Assembly: GCF_013111185.1 (NCBI RefSeq)
Contig: NZ_WVRE01000002.1
Location: 496,001-560,000 of the forward strand
Length of the DNA stretch: 64,000 bases
Direction of reading: 5' to 3'
Source of the DNA: Ruegeria sp. HKCCD7303
GTDB lineage: Bacteria; Pseudomonadota; Alphaproteobacteria; Rhodobacterales; Rhodobacteraceae
The translations under genes and the position numbers were made by a program. This document shows positions 1 through 8,610 of this stretch, one piece after another; the stretch's first letter is position 1; the number at the start of each line of letters is the position of its first letter. Under the pieces are notes generated by a model, which did not search any database, was not told where the DNA came from, and was given only the letters and a program-made list of their open reading frames with translations.

Positions 1-167
1 CATTCGGCCAGGTAGGCATCACTGTCCTTGGCGTTCACCTTCATGGCAGCCCGGTCGATGGCTTGCTCGAACCGTTCTTCCAACTGCCGCTTTGCGCCAC
101 GACGGCCTTTGCCGACGATGACCTGAGCGGGAATGTCGCGCCAATACACGATTGTGACGTCAGGCAT
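1..167 (-). CDS. Virulence factor family protein, N-terminal part
   Basis: Only the first 55 or so codons are in the window; the gene runs off the left edge. The protein begins MPDVTIVYWRDIPAQVI and continues with a basic, helical stretch (GKGRRGAKRQLEERF). This matches my memory of the short 'virulence factor' family (PF13769) common in Rhodobacteraceae, where it often sits beside methylenetetrahydrofolate reductase and methyltransferase genes; no biochemical role is established. The start is supported by a strong AGGAGG about 8 bases upstream. The name should not be read as evidence of pathogenicity. Family assignment is from memory of the N-terminal sequence only. Confidence 0.7.
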   Translation of the reverse strand, partial: MPDVTIVYWRDIPAQVIVGKGRRGAKRQLEERFEQAIDRAAMKVNAKDSDAYLAE

Positions 168-354
168 TGCTGTGATTCCTCCTAACCCGATGGGCCGGTT
201 CTAAACTTCAAACTTAGCTTTGGTCGGTCGGTTTTCGACACACGACGCTTTTCCAGCGACCTTTTTACCAAAGCTAGCCAAGGGCGCTTTTACACAAACA
301 AACGGCAGACGCGCATATCATAATTCTCAACGTCACTATGAAAGCGCTGCATAA

Positions 355-390
355 AACGCAAAAACCCTGGACGGAGTTATCCGTCCAGGG
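355..390 (-). terminator. Rho-independent terminator of phoX
   Basis: A perfect 11-bp inverted repeat, CCCTGGACGGA / TCCGTCCAGGG with a 4-base loop, lies 24 bases past the phoX stop. In the phoX direction it is followed by TTTTTGCGTTTT, a good U-tract. Confidence 0.85.
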
Positions 391-414
391 CGGTATTTCA
401 AAGGTCAGTGCGGT

Positions 415-2301
415 TTAGCCGACCAAACCACCATCTTCGCGAGTCACCGCGATGATCGCCGAACGCGGAACTGCATCACCGCCTTCGGGCCAGTGGCTGT
501 TGCCATCCTCACCCGGGTGCTGAATGCCCACGAACATGGTACGGCGATCCGGTGACCAGCTGAGGCCGGTGATCTCACACTCATTCGGGCCGACAAGGAA
601 ACGGCGGATTTCACCGGTGACCGGGTCACCTGCCAGCATCTGGTTGTTGCCCTGCCCTTCGAAGTCGCCTTCATTGCCATAGTTGCCGTCGGTCTGGATC
701 CACAGCAGGCCATTGCTGTCGAATTTCAGACCGTCGGGCGAGTTGAACATGTTGTCGGCATTAACGTTGTCAGACCCTCCGTAGGCATCCTGATGCACAT
801 TGGGGTTGCCCGCCAGCACATACAGATCCCAAGCAAAGCCCGAGGCGGTATGATCACCACCTTCAGGACGCCAGCGCACGATCTGGCCGTAGTTGTTGGC
901 CTCACGCGGGTTCGGACCGTTGACCGAAGTGTCATCACCACCGGCATTCGGCTTGACGCCCCGGTTCTTGTTGTTGGTCAGACAGCAGTAAACCTCGGCC
1001 ACGTTCGGGTTTGCAGCAACCCACTCCGGGCGATCCATGGTGGTCGCGCCTACGGCAGAACCGGCCTGACGAGTGTGGATGCTGATTTCAGCTTGCGAAG
1101 CCAAACCGGTCGTCTCGGGCGTCAGATCCAGCCATTCGCCCGTACCGTCGTCATTGAACTTGGCAACAGACAAGGTGCCGTTTTCCAACAAGGCATTGGT
1201 GTCAACTCCAGCGGCGTAAACGCCATCCGAAACAAAGCGATACAGGAACTCGCCACGTTCATCGTCGCCCATGTACACAACAACACGACCGTCATTGTTC
1301 ACCACCGACTCGGCGTTTTCATGCTTGAATCGGCCCAGAGCGGTCAGCTTGCGCGGAGTCGAATTTGGGTCAGTTGGGTCGATTTCGACCACATAACCGG
1401 CGCGGTTCGGTTCGTTGGGGTTTTTCGAGACGTCGAACCGATCATCGATCTTGGCCCAGCCATAGCCCCAATCTTTCGACGAGACGCCATAGCGCTTCAG
1501 TTCTGCACTAACCTCGTGGTTTTCATCTTCTGCCGAAAAGTAGCCGTTAAAGTTTTCTTCACAGGCCAGGTAGGTGCCCCACGGCGTCATGCCATTGCCG
1601 CAGTTGTTCCAGGTCCCTTTCGAGGTGGTGCCTGTCGGGTCCGCAGCGGTTTTCATCAAGTCATGAGCAGCCGCAGGGCCGGTGATCGTCATATCGGTCT
1701 GCGGTGTAATACGACGGTTGTACGGGCTGTCTTTGACGATGCCCCATGTACCGTCCGTGTTGGCAATCTCGACCACAGTCACGCCGTGCGCCATCATACC
1801 CTTGGCCACATCGTCGTCCGAGGCCGCCTTGGCATCAGGGTTGTTGCCCCAAAGGATGTCACGGTTGGTATATTCGTTGTTTACGACCAGCAGCACGTGG
1901 CCATCGTGGAAGAACACGTCCTGACCGTCAGTGTTGTCGCCAAATGCACGCTCTTGGCTGGCAGCGGTGCCACGGGTCGCGTGATCGAACTCGGGCGCGT
2001 CAGACCACAGCGGGTCGCCCCAACGCACCATAACCTCGGCTTTGTAGCCTGCAGGAACAACAACATCGTCTGCAGTGGAAACCGGAATCGCTTCAAACGA
2101 GAACCGGTCGGCTGCCGCGCGTGCGCCCGTAGGAATCAGTGCACCGCCAACAGCCGTAAAACTTCCCATGGCAAGAACGCCGCCCAGAAAACCGCGACGC
2201 GACAATGCGCGTTCGACAACACGATCAAATTCGCATTCTTCAGGGCGTGGATTTACGACTTCATCGAATTCGTCAAAGGAAAGGGGACGCTCATCATTCA
2301 T
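415..2301 (-). CDS. phoX: PhoX family alkaline phosphatase (DUF839), Tat-exported
   Basis: Secreted phosphatase of the PhoX family, releasing phosphate from organic phosphoesters in the periplasm; family members use Ca2+ and Fe rather than the PhoA zinc centre. The 628-residue protein has a twin-arginine signal SRRGFLG at residues 34-40, hydrophobic core to about residue 58 and a likely cleavage after ARA near 62. The unusually long acidic n-region (34 residues) is seen in other PhoX proteins. The central CGNGMTPWGTYLACEEN stretch is a PhoX hallmark, including an Asn/Glu-rich metal region. An in-frame ATG 42 codons upstream exists, but the chosen start has GGAG 8 bases before it and begins MNDERPLSFDEF, as usual in the family. 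A candidate Pho box lies about 76 bases upstream, so PhoB control is likely (inference). Confidence 0.93.
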   Translation of the reverse strand: MNDERPLSFDEFDEVVNPRPEECEFDRVVERALSRRGFLGGVLAMGSFTAVGGALIPTGARAAADRFSFEAIPVSTADDVVVPAGYKAEVMVRWGDPLWSDAPEFDHATRGTAASQERAFGDNTDGQDVFFHDGHVLLVVNNEYTNRDILWGNNPDAKAASDDDVAKGMMAHGVTVVEIANTDGTWGIVKDSPYNRRITPQTDMTITGPAAAHDLMKTAADPTGTTSKGTWNNCGNGMTPWGTYLACEENFNGYFSAEDENHEVSAELKRYGVSSKDWGYGWAKIDDRFDVSKNPNEPNRAGYVVEIDPTDPNSTPRKLTALGRFKHENAESVVNNDGRVVVYMGDDERGEFLYRFVSDGVYAAGVDTNALLENGTLSVAKFNDDGTGEWLDLTPETTGLASQAEISIHTRQAGSAVGATTMDRPEWVAANPNVAEVYCCLTNNKNRGVKPNAGGDDTSVNGPNPREANNYGQIVRWRPEGGDHTASGFAWDLYVLAGNPNVHQDAYGGSDNVNADNMFNSPDGLKFDSNGLLWIQTDGNYGNEGDFEGQGNNQMLAGDPVTGEIRRFLVGPNECEITGLSWSPDRRTMFVGIQHPGEDGNSHWPEGGDAVPRSAIIAVTREDGGLVG

Positions 2302-2376
2302 GGCAGGCTCCGTATCTGGCTGTAAGCTAGTAAAGAATCCCAAAATCGGGTTCGGGCACTCAAATCGCATTTCAGT

Positions 2377-2394
2377 ATGAACGACATGTGACAC
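2377..2394 (-). promoter_or_regulatory. Candidate Pho box (PhoB site) upstream of phoX
   Basis: Read toward phoX, the sequence is GTGTCAC-ATGT-CGTTCAT: two 7-base direct repeats 11 bases apart, matching the CTGTCAT-N4-CTGTCAT Pho box at about 5-6 of 7 positions each. It lies in the 181-base gap between phoX and the divergent ppx gene and could serve both. The match was made by eye and no position weight score was computed. Confidence 0.5.
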
Positions 2395-2482
2395 TGACGT
2401 TAATTTCAAAATTGAAATCACTTGCACGTCGGCAATCCCCCGCCTAGGGTCAAGTTAACTCGAAAATCGGAGGGCGTGACGA

Positions 2483-3595
2483 ATGGCGCCCAAGCGTCCC
2501 AAAGGTGCGGGCGCGTTCCCGAAGGCGGTCGAAAGCCCCGCGCCGGCAAGACCCGATCCGGATGCCCTTTATGCAGCACTGGATCTGGGGACAAATAGTT
2601 GCCGCATGTTGATAGCCCAACCCAAGGGGAGCGGGTTCCATGTGGTCGACAGCTTCTCCAAATCCGTGCAGTTGGGCGCGGGTCTGGAACGCACCGGACG
2701 GCTGTCGCGGGCGTCGATGGCTCGCACCGTACAAGCATTGAGAATCTGCCAGCAAAAGCTGAAACGCAACAAGGTCAATCGAATGCGTTTGATCGCAACC
2801 GAAGCCTGCCGTCGCGCTAAGAACTCGCGCGACTTCATCCGGCAGGTGAAGCGGGAAACCGGGTTGACGCTTGAGATCATCCAACCCGAAGAAGAAGCAC
2901 GCCTGGCGGTGATTTCCTGTGCTCCGTTGGTCTCGACCAAGACTGAACAATTGTTGGTCGTGGACATTGGTGGTGGCTCGACCGAGCTTGTTTGGATCGA
3001 CATTTCGTCCGTCCCACGCCGTGATCGTCCGGCTGCGATTATGCGGCTTCACAATGGTTTTCATACGGCCGACAGCCCTTTTCCAGCGGCGAAAGTCGTG
3101 GATTGGATCAGCGTTCCCTTGGGTGTCGCCACCCTACGAGATCAATTCAACGACGTTGAAGACGACGCGGCCCGTTTCGCACTGATGAGTTGGTTTTTTG
3201 AAGAAAACCTTGCTGACTTCGCACCCTATAAAGACGAACAGACACGTGAGGGGTTTCAGATCGTCGGAACCAGCGGCACTGTGACGACCGTTGCAGCCTC
3301 GCACCTTGGGCTCAAGCGGTATGACCGGACTAAAGTGGACGGTCTGCGCATGACCAGCGATCAGATTGACAAAGTTATCCGCGGGTATTTAGAACTCGGC
3401 CCTCACGGGCGACGCCGGGACCCCAGAATTGGAGATGACCGGCAAGCTCTGATCATGTCCGGCTCGGCCATTTTGCAGGCTTTACTTAGATGCTGGCCCA
3501 CCGACCGCCTTTCCGTGGCGGATCGTGGGCTGCGTGAAGGTCTGCTCTATGCGCAGATGAGCGCGGACGGCGTATTGGAAGACGGACCGTTTTGA
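2483..3595 (+). CDS. ppx: Ppx/GppA family exopolyphosphatase
   Basis: Hydrolyses terminal phosphates of inorganic polyphosphate and/or pppGpp. The 370-residue protein has the ASKHA phosphate-1 motif [14 protein letters not shown] (32-45), the phosphate-2 motif [10 protein letters not shown] near 160 and GTSGTVT near 262. It is of the short form lacking the C-terminal HD-like domain of E. coli Ppx. The first 28 residues are a basic, proline-rich tail. The start has CGGAGGG about 7 bases upstream. It is divergent from phoX, which fits phosphate metabolism, and its TGA overlaps the rlmE ATG by one base, so the two are co-translated. Ppx versus GppA specificity cannot be decided from sequence alone. 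Confidence 0.9.
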   Translation: MAPKRPKGAGAFPKAVESPAPARPDPDALYAALDLGTNSCRMLIAQPKGSGFHVVDSFSKSVQLGAGLERTGRLSRASMARTVQALRICQQKLKRNKVNRMRLIATEACRRAKNSRDFIRQVKRETGLTLEIIQPEEEARLAVISCAPLVSTKTEQLLVVDIGGGSTELVWIDISSVPRRDRPAAIMRLHNGFHTADSPFPAAKVVDWISVPLGVATLRDQFNDVEDDAARFALMSWFFEENLADFAPYKDEQTREGFQIVGTSGTVTTVAASHLGLKRYDRTKVDGLRMTSDQIDKVIRGYLELGPHGRRRDPRIGDDRQALIMSGSAILQALLRCWPTDRLSVADRGLREGLLYAQMSADGVLEDGPF

Positions 3596-4317
3596 TGGCG
3601 AAGACACCGAGTGGGAAAAACACCTCAGGCCGCGGCCAGCGCGACCTGAAGGTCAAAGTCAAAACCGCGCGCGGGCGCAAGCTCAGCTCGACCCGGTGGC
3701 TTGAGCGGCAATTGAACGATCCGTATGTGAAACGTGCACAGGCCGAAGGGTATCGCGGTCGCGCTGCATTTAAGATACTGGAACTGGACGATAAATTCAG
3801 GTTTCTCGTACCGGGAGCGCGGGTCGTAGATTTGGGCTGTGCGCCCGGAGGCTGGCTGCAAGTCGCGGTTAAACGCGTAAACGCGCTGGGCGAGAAAAGC
3901 GGTAAACGGATCGGCACAGTTTTGGGCGTAGACTTGCAAGAGGTCGAACCCGTTGCTGGTGCAACCGCCCATGTTCTGGACTTCATGGAAGACGACGCCG
4001 ACGTAAAGGTCAAAGAGTGGCTGGGTGGCAAGGCCGATGTTGTGATGTCAGACATGGCCGCCGCGTCTTCGGGTCACAAACAGACGGACCATTTGCGCAT
4101 TATGGCCTTGTGCGAAACGGCGGCTTACTTTGCGTTTGATGTGTTGGAAGACGGCGGCACCTTCGTAGCCAAGGTTCTGGCCGGAGGCGCCGAGGGCGAT
4201 TTGCAAAAGCTGTTGAAGCAGAAATTCCAGAAAGTCGCCAACGTGAAACCGCCTGCTTCACGCTCGGACAGTTCCGAAAAATTTGTTGTGGCAACAGGGT
4301 TTCGCGGCGGAGATTAA
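3595..4317 (+). CDS. rlmE: 23S rRNA 2'-O-ribose methyltransferase RlmE (FtsJ/RrmJ)
   Basis: Methylates the 2'-O of U2552 in the 23S rRNA A-loop using S-adenosylmethionine, a late step in 50S assembly. The 240-residue protein shows the SAM-binding motif [15 protein letters not shown] (77-91) and the K-D-K-E catalytic tetrad at K60, D153 (SDMAA), K193 (FVAKVLAGG) and E228 (SSEKFVV). Compared with E. coli RlmE (209 aa) it has a basic N-terminal extension of about 30 residues and a short insert near 98-106. It follows ppx with a one-base overlap (TGATG), so that ATG is preferred over the TTG one codon earlier. Its stop overlaps the stop of the opposing small gene. Confidence 0.95.
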   Translation: MAKTPSGKNTSGRGQRDLKVKVKTARGRKLSSTRWLERQLNDPYVKRAQAEGYRGRAAFKILELDDKFRFLVPGARVVDLGCAPGGWLQVAVKRVNALGEKSGKRIGTVLGVDLQEVEPVAGATAHVLDFMEDDADVKVKEWLGGKADVVMSDMAAASSGHKQTDHLRIMALCETAAYFAFDVLEDGGTFVAKVLAGGAEGDLQKLLKQKFQKVANVKPPASRSDSSEKFVVATGFRGGD

Positions 4318-4505
4318 TCCTCTAGACGAATGCGTTCTTCGGTCAGGCGCTGCACGCGGAAAGAAGCGGTGGCCATACCCTGCAACATCAACGCTTCCCC
4401 ATGTGACACGTATACCGGTGCGCGCCCACGCAGCTCTTCTATGCGTTGGGCAAGTGTAACCGAGCTGACAACCGCAGTTGGTCGCTTTTTCGCATTTTTA
4501 GACAT
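4314..4505 (-). CDS. Small hypothetical protein (63 aa)
   Basis: Not recognised. A 63-residue basic protein starting [18 protein letters not shown], without membrane segment or cysteines; the middle ([11 protein letters not shown]) and end ([15 protein letters not shown]) look helical and charged. The gene is supported by AGAGGTG 6 bases before the ATG, a full open frame and a tail-to-tail arrangement with rlmE in which the two stop codons share bases. It could be a small nucleic-acid or protein-binding factor, but nothing in the sequence fixes that. Confidence 0.6.
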   Translation of the reverse strand: MSKNAKKRPTAVVSSVTLAQRIEELRGRAPVYVSHGEALMLQGMATASFRVQRLTEERIRLED

Positions 4506-4592
4506 GTTTCACCTCTGAACAGCACACTCATCCCGTCCTTAGCGTGAAATTTTGCCGTGAAAATGGAGCAATTCGGGCGGGGATGTGCCGGA

Positions 4593-6488
4593 TCAGGGAC
4601 CAAGCTGTTGCGACAATTGTTGAAGGTTCGGGTCGTTGGGCAACAGCTCTAGCGCCTCACGCAGAACAGCGCGCGCGGCGCCGGGACCGCGATTGATATG
4701 CGCCAGCTGCACCAACATGGGCCACGCCTCGCCCCTTTGCGGATCCAAAGTCACGACTTCGCGAAAGGCTTGTTCGGCGGCAGGCGCATTGCGCAGTGTC
4801 AAAGCCATGCCCCCCAGAACAAGGTGGGTTTCCGGGAAATCCAATCGGTTCGCAATCGCCTGCTGCCATTCTGACATACCCTGCCCGGCCAGCGATTGTT
4901 GCCGAGGTGTAAGTGCTTGCGGTGGTATCGTCAGGAACTCTTTCGCAGCAGCAATACGTACATTGCGCAGGGGGTCCGACAACAAAGGTTCCAATCTCTG
5001 AACCTGCTCAACCGGGTTGGCCTGACGCTGCAGGGCGGCTGCGTTGGCGCGGATAAGGGGGTCGTCGTCTTGCAGCAATGACGCAGTCGCCGTGGCCAAG
5101 TCCGGGGAAGCGAAGGGTTGCAGCAAGTAGGCCGCTGTTGCCCGCACGATTCCGGCATTGGAGGGGTCCATCGCAACGGCCAGCAAACCTTCGGGCGTGC
5201 CCAACCTGCCCTCAGCAGCGGCATTGAAAACCGTCCCAAAATGCGGGCCACGATGAGTGTCATCCGGGAACCACCCTTCGATCTGATTGGCCGCCCAGTC
5301 CTGATCCTTTTCTTCATGACAATCGGTGCAGGCATCGACGCCCAGCCCCAAATCAGGCCGTGGAATGCGGAAGCTGTGATCGCGGCGCCAATCGACGCCC
5401 ATATAGACCCTTTCGATCATATGGCAGCTTTTGCACTGCGCGCCGTCACTGTTTTCAGGATGATTATGATGCGCGGGCGTATCATATTCCTTTGCTGTAA
5501 GCGTCGGAAAGTCCGGGTTCCCTGCCGGGGAATGACACTGTGTGCAAACACCGTTTCCTTCCGCCTTCAGCTTTGCGCTGTGGGGTTCATGACAGTTCAT
5601 ACACCCGACGCCTTGCGCGTACATCTTGGATTGCAGGAACGAGCCGTAAACATACACCTCATCCAATATCTGCCCGTCCGGGTGGTACGATCCGGGTCTC
5701 AACAGCGCTAGATTATAGGCATCGTGAAAGGGTGTGCCGGGCAAAGGGTTTCCATCGCCATGCGCTTCACGCCGGGAATGGCACCCGGCACATTGCTGAA
5801 TTTCTGCCTCGGTCTGGCCTTTGCCCCAGCTGATCAAAAAACCAGAAGGTCCAAGATTTTCGGAAGCGCCCTGCCCCTTCACCCAATCGATGTGGGCTGA
5901 GCCGGGACCGTGACAGGCCTCGCACCCGACGCCGATTTCAACTTGTTGCGACGAATAGGATTTTGTTTCCGCGGAATAGTTCTTTTCAAACCCCGTGGCG
6001 TGGCACTCGGCGCAGCGGCTGTTCCAATTCTTGTAAGGGCCCGTCCAATGCAACCCGTCATCGGGCGGCAAATCCTGATCAGGATACAGATGATACCATT
6101 GCTTGCGCTCGGTATCCCAAACCACGTCAAAGCTCTGCAGACGCCCAGCTTCGGTTTCGAACAGGTATTGCTGCAACGGTTCGATCCCGACGACGGAATG
6201 CACGTCATAGCCTTTTGTTACGCCGTCCTTTTCGGTGACACGGGCCGAATATCTGCCAGCATCTTCCGCGAACGCGACTGTCATCCCATCAAGGTCAAAT
6301 CGCGTACCGTCAAAATCTGCATCCAGCGCGCCGTGATCCACATCTGTCCAGGCCAGCGCGTGGTGCGAACTTGCCCAGGCTGCGGCTTCTGCTTGATGGC
6401 AGTCAGCACATTGTTCCGAACCAACATAGTTTTGGGCCTGTGCCTCGCTTGCCAGCATCAGGCAAATTGAAAGAGCTACACGCCTCAT
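4593..6488 (-). CDS. Periplasmic eight-haem c-type cytochrome with HEAT/TPR-like C-terminal half
   Basis: A 631-residue secreted multihaem cytochrome. After a signal peptide (MRRVALSICLMLASEAQAQ) there are eight CXXCH haem sites: CADCH (27-31), CAECH (159-163), CEACH (189-193), CAGCH, CMNCH, CTQCH, CKSCH and CTDCH, all in roughly the first 390 residues. The last 200 residues have no haem motifs; they look like HEAT repeats (LLQDDDPLIRANAAAL, LLSDPLRNVRIAAAKEFL) followed by TPR-like helices (AEQAFREVVTLDPQRGEAW). Electron transfer is certain in kind, but the substrate is unknown; relatives of cytochrome c554 or octahaem reductases are possible. The gene overlaps the upstream BrkB gene by ATGA and so is translationally coupled to it. 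Haem attachment would need the Ccm system, part of which lies elsewhere in this window. Confidence 0.85.
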   Translation of the reverse strand: MRRVALSICLMLASEAQAQNYVGSEQCADCHQAEAAAWASSHHALAWTDVDHGALDADFDGTRFDLDGMTVAFAEDAGRYSARVTEKDGVTKGYDVHSVVGIEPLQQYLFETEAGRLQSFDVVWDTERKQWYHLYPDQDLPPDDGLHWTGPYKNWNSRCAECHATGFEKNYSAETKSYSSQQVEIGVGCEACHGPGSAHIDWVKGQGASENLGPSGFLISWGKGQTEAEIQQCAGCHSRREAHGDGNPLPGTPFHDAYNLALLRPGSYHPDGQILDEVYVYGSFLQSKMYAQGVGCMNCHEPHSAKLKAEGNGVCTQCHSPAGNPDFPTLTAKEYDTPAHHNHPENSDGAQCKSCHMIERVYMGVDWRRDHSFRIPRPDLGLGVDACTDCHEEKDQDWAANQIEGWFPDDTHRGPHFGTVFNAAAEGRLGTPEGLLAVAMDPSNAGIVRATAAYLLQPFASPDLATATASLLQDDDPLIRANAAALQRQANPVEQVQRLEPLLSDPLRNVRIAAAKEFLTIPPQALTPRQQSLAGQGMSEWQQAIANRLDFPETHLVLGGMALTLRNAPAAEQAFREVVTLDPQRGEAWPMLVQLAHINRGPGAARAVLREALELLPNDPNLQQLSQQLGP

Positions 6489-7351
6489 GTCACGGCCCCA
6501 TCTGCTGCGTTTTTCAGATCCATCAACGCACCATTGAATTCAGCACCAAGGATCAGCAACGCCGAGCAAAGATACAAAAAGATCAACGCGGCCATGGCAC
6601 CCGCCAACCCTGCATATGTGGCGCTATAGGTGGCGAACTGGCTGATATAGATCGAAAACGCCCATCCTCCGGCAGCCCACAAGGTCAGCGTCAGGATCAC
6701 ACCGGGCAGGATTTGCGTCAGTCTGTGCCGACGGGTCGGCAGTATGAGATGCGCCAAAAGGACCGTGCCTGCAGGAACGCCCACGGTAAAAGTCCAGCGC
6801 AGGCGATCGACCGATAGCCACTGCGTCACTGCCACATCAGTATGTGCAGCCACCAAGTTGGTATAGACTGGCAGTATCACCTCCACGGCGGCGATGACCA
6901 GAATTGCTGCACCCCCTAGGATAACCAGCACCAGACACAACAGCCGGGTTTTCCAAAACGGCCAGCTGTCCTGATCGTGGTAGGCTTGATTCATGGCGGC
7001 GCGCACTGCTGCCACGCCGTTCGAGGCAAAGTAGATTGCCAGAAGACCACCCAAAGTAATGACACCCGTGCCCGACCCGGCCAGAACCGCGCGCAGCTCG
7101 GCCACAATGGGGTCAGCGACGTCCTTGGGCCAAGCGCCAAAAATCAACTCGATCAACTCATCAGTCACATAGCCCTGCGACAGGGAACCGGCCAAGGCAA
7201 CTGTAAACAGTACAAACGGAAACAGCGCCATCATCAGTGACATGGCGACATGACTGCTCATGACGGCTCCGTTCTTGTTGCCAAAGCGGCGGAGCGCCAG
7301 CCACAGGGCCTGGACAGGACGGCCAAACAGAGGATTCGCGGAATTGGTCAT
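6485..7351 (-). CDS. YihY/BrkB family inner-membrane protein
   Basis: A 288-residue integral membrane protein with about six hydrophobic segments (for example MSLMMALFPFVLFTVALAG, LLCLVLVILGGAAILVIAA, MAALIFLYLCSALLILGAEFN). The family (PF03631) was once annotated as ribonuclease BN in error; its function is unresolved, with proposals including transport. The closing LYLCSALLILGAEFNGAL stretch is typical of the family. The gene is divergent from the AI-2E family transporter gene across a 170-base gap, and its stop overlaps the start of the multihaem cytochrome gene, suggesting a shared membrane-periplasm function. Confidence 0.9.
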   Translation of the reverse strand: MTNSANPLFGRPVQALWLALRRFGNKNGAVMSSHVAMSLMMALFPFVLFTVALAGSLSQGYVTDELIELIFGAWPKDVADPIVAELRAVLAGSGTGVITLGGLLAIYFASNGVAAVRAAMNQAYHDQDSWPFWKTRLLCLVLVILGGAAILVIAAVEVILPVYTNLVAAHTDVAVTQWLSVDRLRWTFTVGVPAGTVLLAHLILPTRRHRLTQILPGVILTLTLWAAGGWAFSIYISQFATYSATYAGLAGAMAALIFLYLCSALLILGAEFNGALMDLKNAADGAVT

Positions 7352-7521
7352 CCTGCAACCCTAACCTGCCGAAATAAAACACAGAACCCGTCATCGGTAT
7401 CAAATTGACAAAAGCAGTCAGGCGCGAGCGGGAACGCATTGCATCCGAACAGCGCCGCGTGCAGGATTGTGTGGTTAATGACCGAAACGGCCCAATCAGC
7501 GTCGAACATGCAGGAAGGTAA

Positions 7522-8607
7522 ATGACCCCGGATCATAATGACACCAATGTTCGACCCAGGCTACGTCTGTCTGTTGTCCGCGACACATGCATCATTGCAA
7601 CGCTGATTGTTGTGGGTCTCTACGCGGGCGCGGCTTTTCTGATCCCGTTGGCCATGGCGTTGCTGATCAACGTCCTGATCCTTGCGCTCAGCGATCGGGT
7701 GTCGGCCCTGACCCGCGCACCCGTTTGGGTGGCCAATATTGCCGGTGTCACTGTGGTTTTGGCCGGTTTGTTCATGATTATGTACGTGCTTGGCAGTCAG
7801 GCAACACAATTTGCACGGTCGATCAGCACATATGAGAACCAGTTCGACGGCGCGGTTGAACGAATCACCGGGCTGGTGGGCAATGACGTAACCCGATTCA
7901 TTCGGGACAATCTGGTCAATATCGACATGAATTTCGTCGGTCGCCTGCTTTTGGGCAGCGCCACATCGCTGTTGAACCAGTTCTTTCTCATCAGCCTCTA
8001 TGTCGCCTTCTTGATGGCCGAGCGTCTGGCCTTTCGCAAAAAGATACAACTGGCCGCAGGTGACCCAAAAACCGGTGCTGAGTTTTCAACCATGCTGGAC
8101 GCAATCTCGATTAGTCTCCAGCGCTATGTTGGCGTCAAAACCCTGATCAGCCTGATTACCGCAGGCATCAGCTATAGCGTGTTCCGGGCCCTGGGTCTGG
8201 AATATGCAGAAACCTGGGCTGTCCTGACCTTTGCCTTGAACTTCATACCTTCCATCGGGTCGATCATCGCGGTGTTCTTTCCTGCTATGATCGCACTGGT
8301 TCAGTTCGAGACCATCGGTCCGTTTCTGGTCATCGTCTTGGGTTGTGGGACATTGCAATTCCTGATCGGCAATTTTCTGGATCCCGCCATGCTGGGCCGT
8401 TCGCTGAACATGTCGACATTTCTGGTTATTCTGGCCCTGACCTTCTGGACAACCGTTTGGGGTCTGATCGGCGCTTTCCTGAGCGTGCCGATGACAGTGT
8501 GTATTTTGATAGTCTTCAGCCATATTCCAGCGCTGCGCCCGGTTGCCATCATGATGTCTTTGGACGGCAGATTGGGCGAAGATGATCAACAGGTCCCTGC
8601 CCGCTAA
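7522..8607 (+). CDS. AI-2E family (PerM-like) membrane transporter
   Basis: A 361-residue polytopic membrane protein of the AI-2E/PerM/YdiK family (PF01594). Paired hydrophobic segments at the N-terminus (TLIVVGLYAGAAFLIPLAMA, VANIAGVTVVLAGLFMIMYV), a long soluble loop, then a C-terminal bundle with the family signature around FALNFIPSIGSIIAVFFPA. Members export autoinducer-2 or act as Na+/H+ antiporters, so the substrate cannot be named here. AGGAAGG precedes the ATG. The next gene starts three bases after the stop, so the two form an operon. Confidence 0.9.
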   Translation: MTPDHNDTNVRPRLRLSVVRDTCIIATLIVVGLYAGAAFLIPLAMALLINVLILALSDRVSALTRAPVWVANIAGVTVVLAGLFMIMYVLGSQATQFARSISTYENQFDGAVERITGLVGNDVTRFIRDNLVNIDMNFVGRLLLGSATSLLNQFFLISLYVAFLMAERLAFRKKIQLAAGDPKTGAEFSTMLDAISISLQRYVGVKTLISLITAGISYSVFRALGLEYAETWAVLTFALNFIPSIGSIIAVFFPAMIALVQFETIGPFLVIVLGCGTLQFLIGNFLDPAMLGRSLNMSTFLVILALTFWTTVWGLIGAFLSVPMTVCILIVFSHIPALRPVAIMMSLDGRLGEDDQQVPAR

Positions 8608-8610
8608 GCC

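Noticed and set aside
793..2325. 510-codon open frame on the strand opposite phoX
   Set aside because: It is a shadow of the phoX coding sequence; its translation has no family features and phoX is unmistakable.
2302..2427. Longer N-terminus for phoX (42 extra codons)
   Set aside because: The extension runs through the candidate Pho box region and has no ribosome site; the inner ATG has GGAG and a family-like start.
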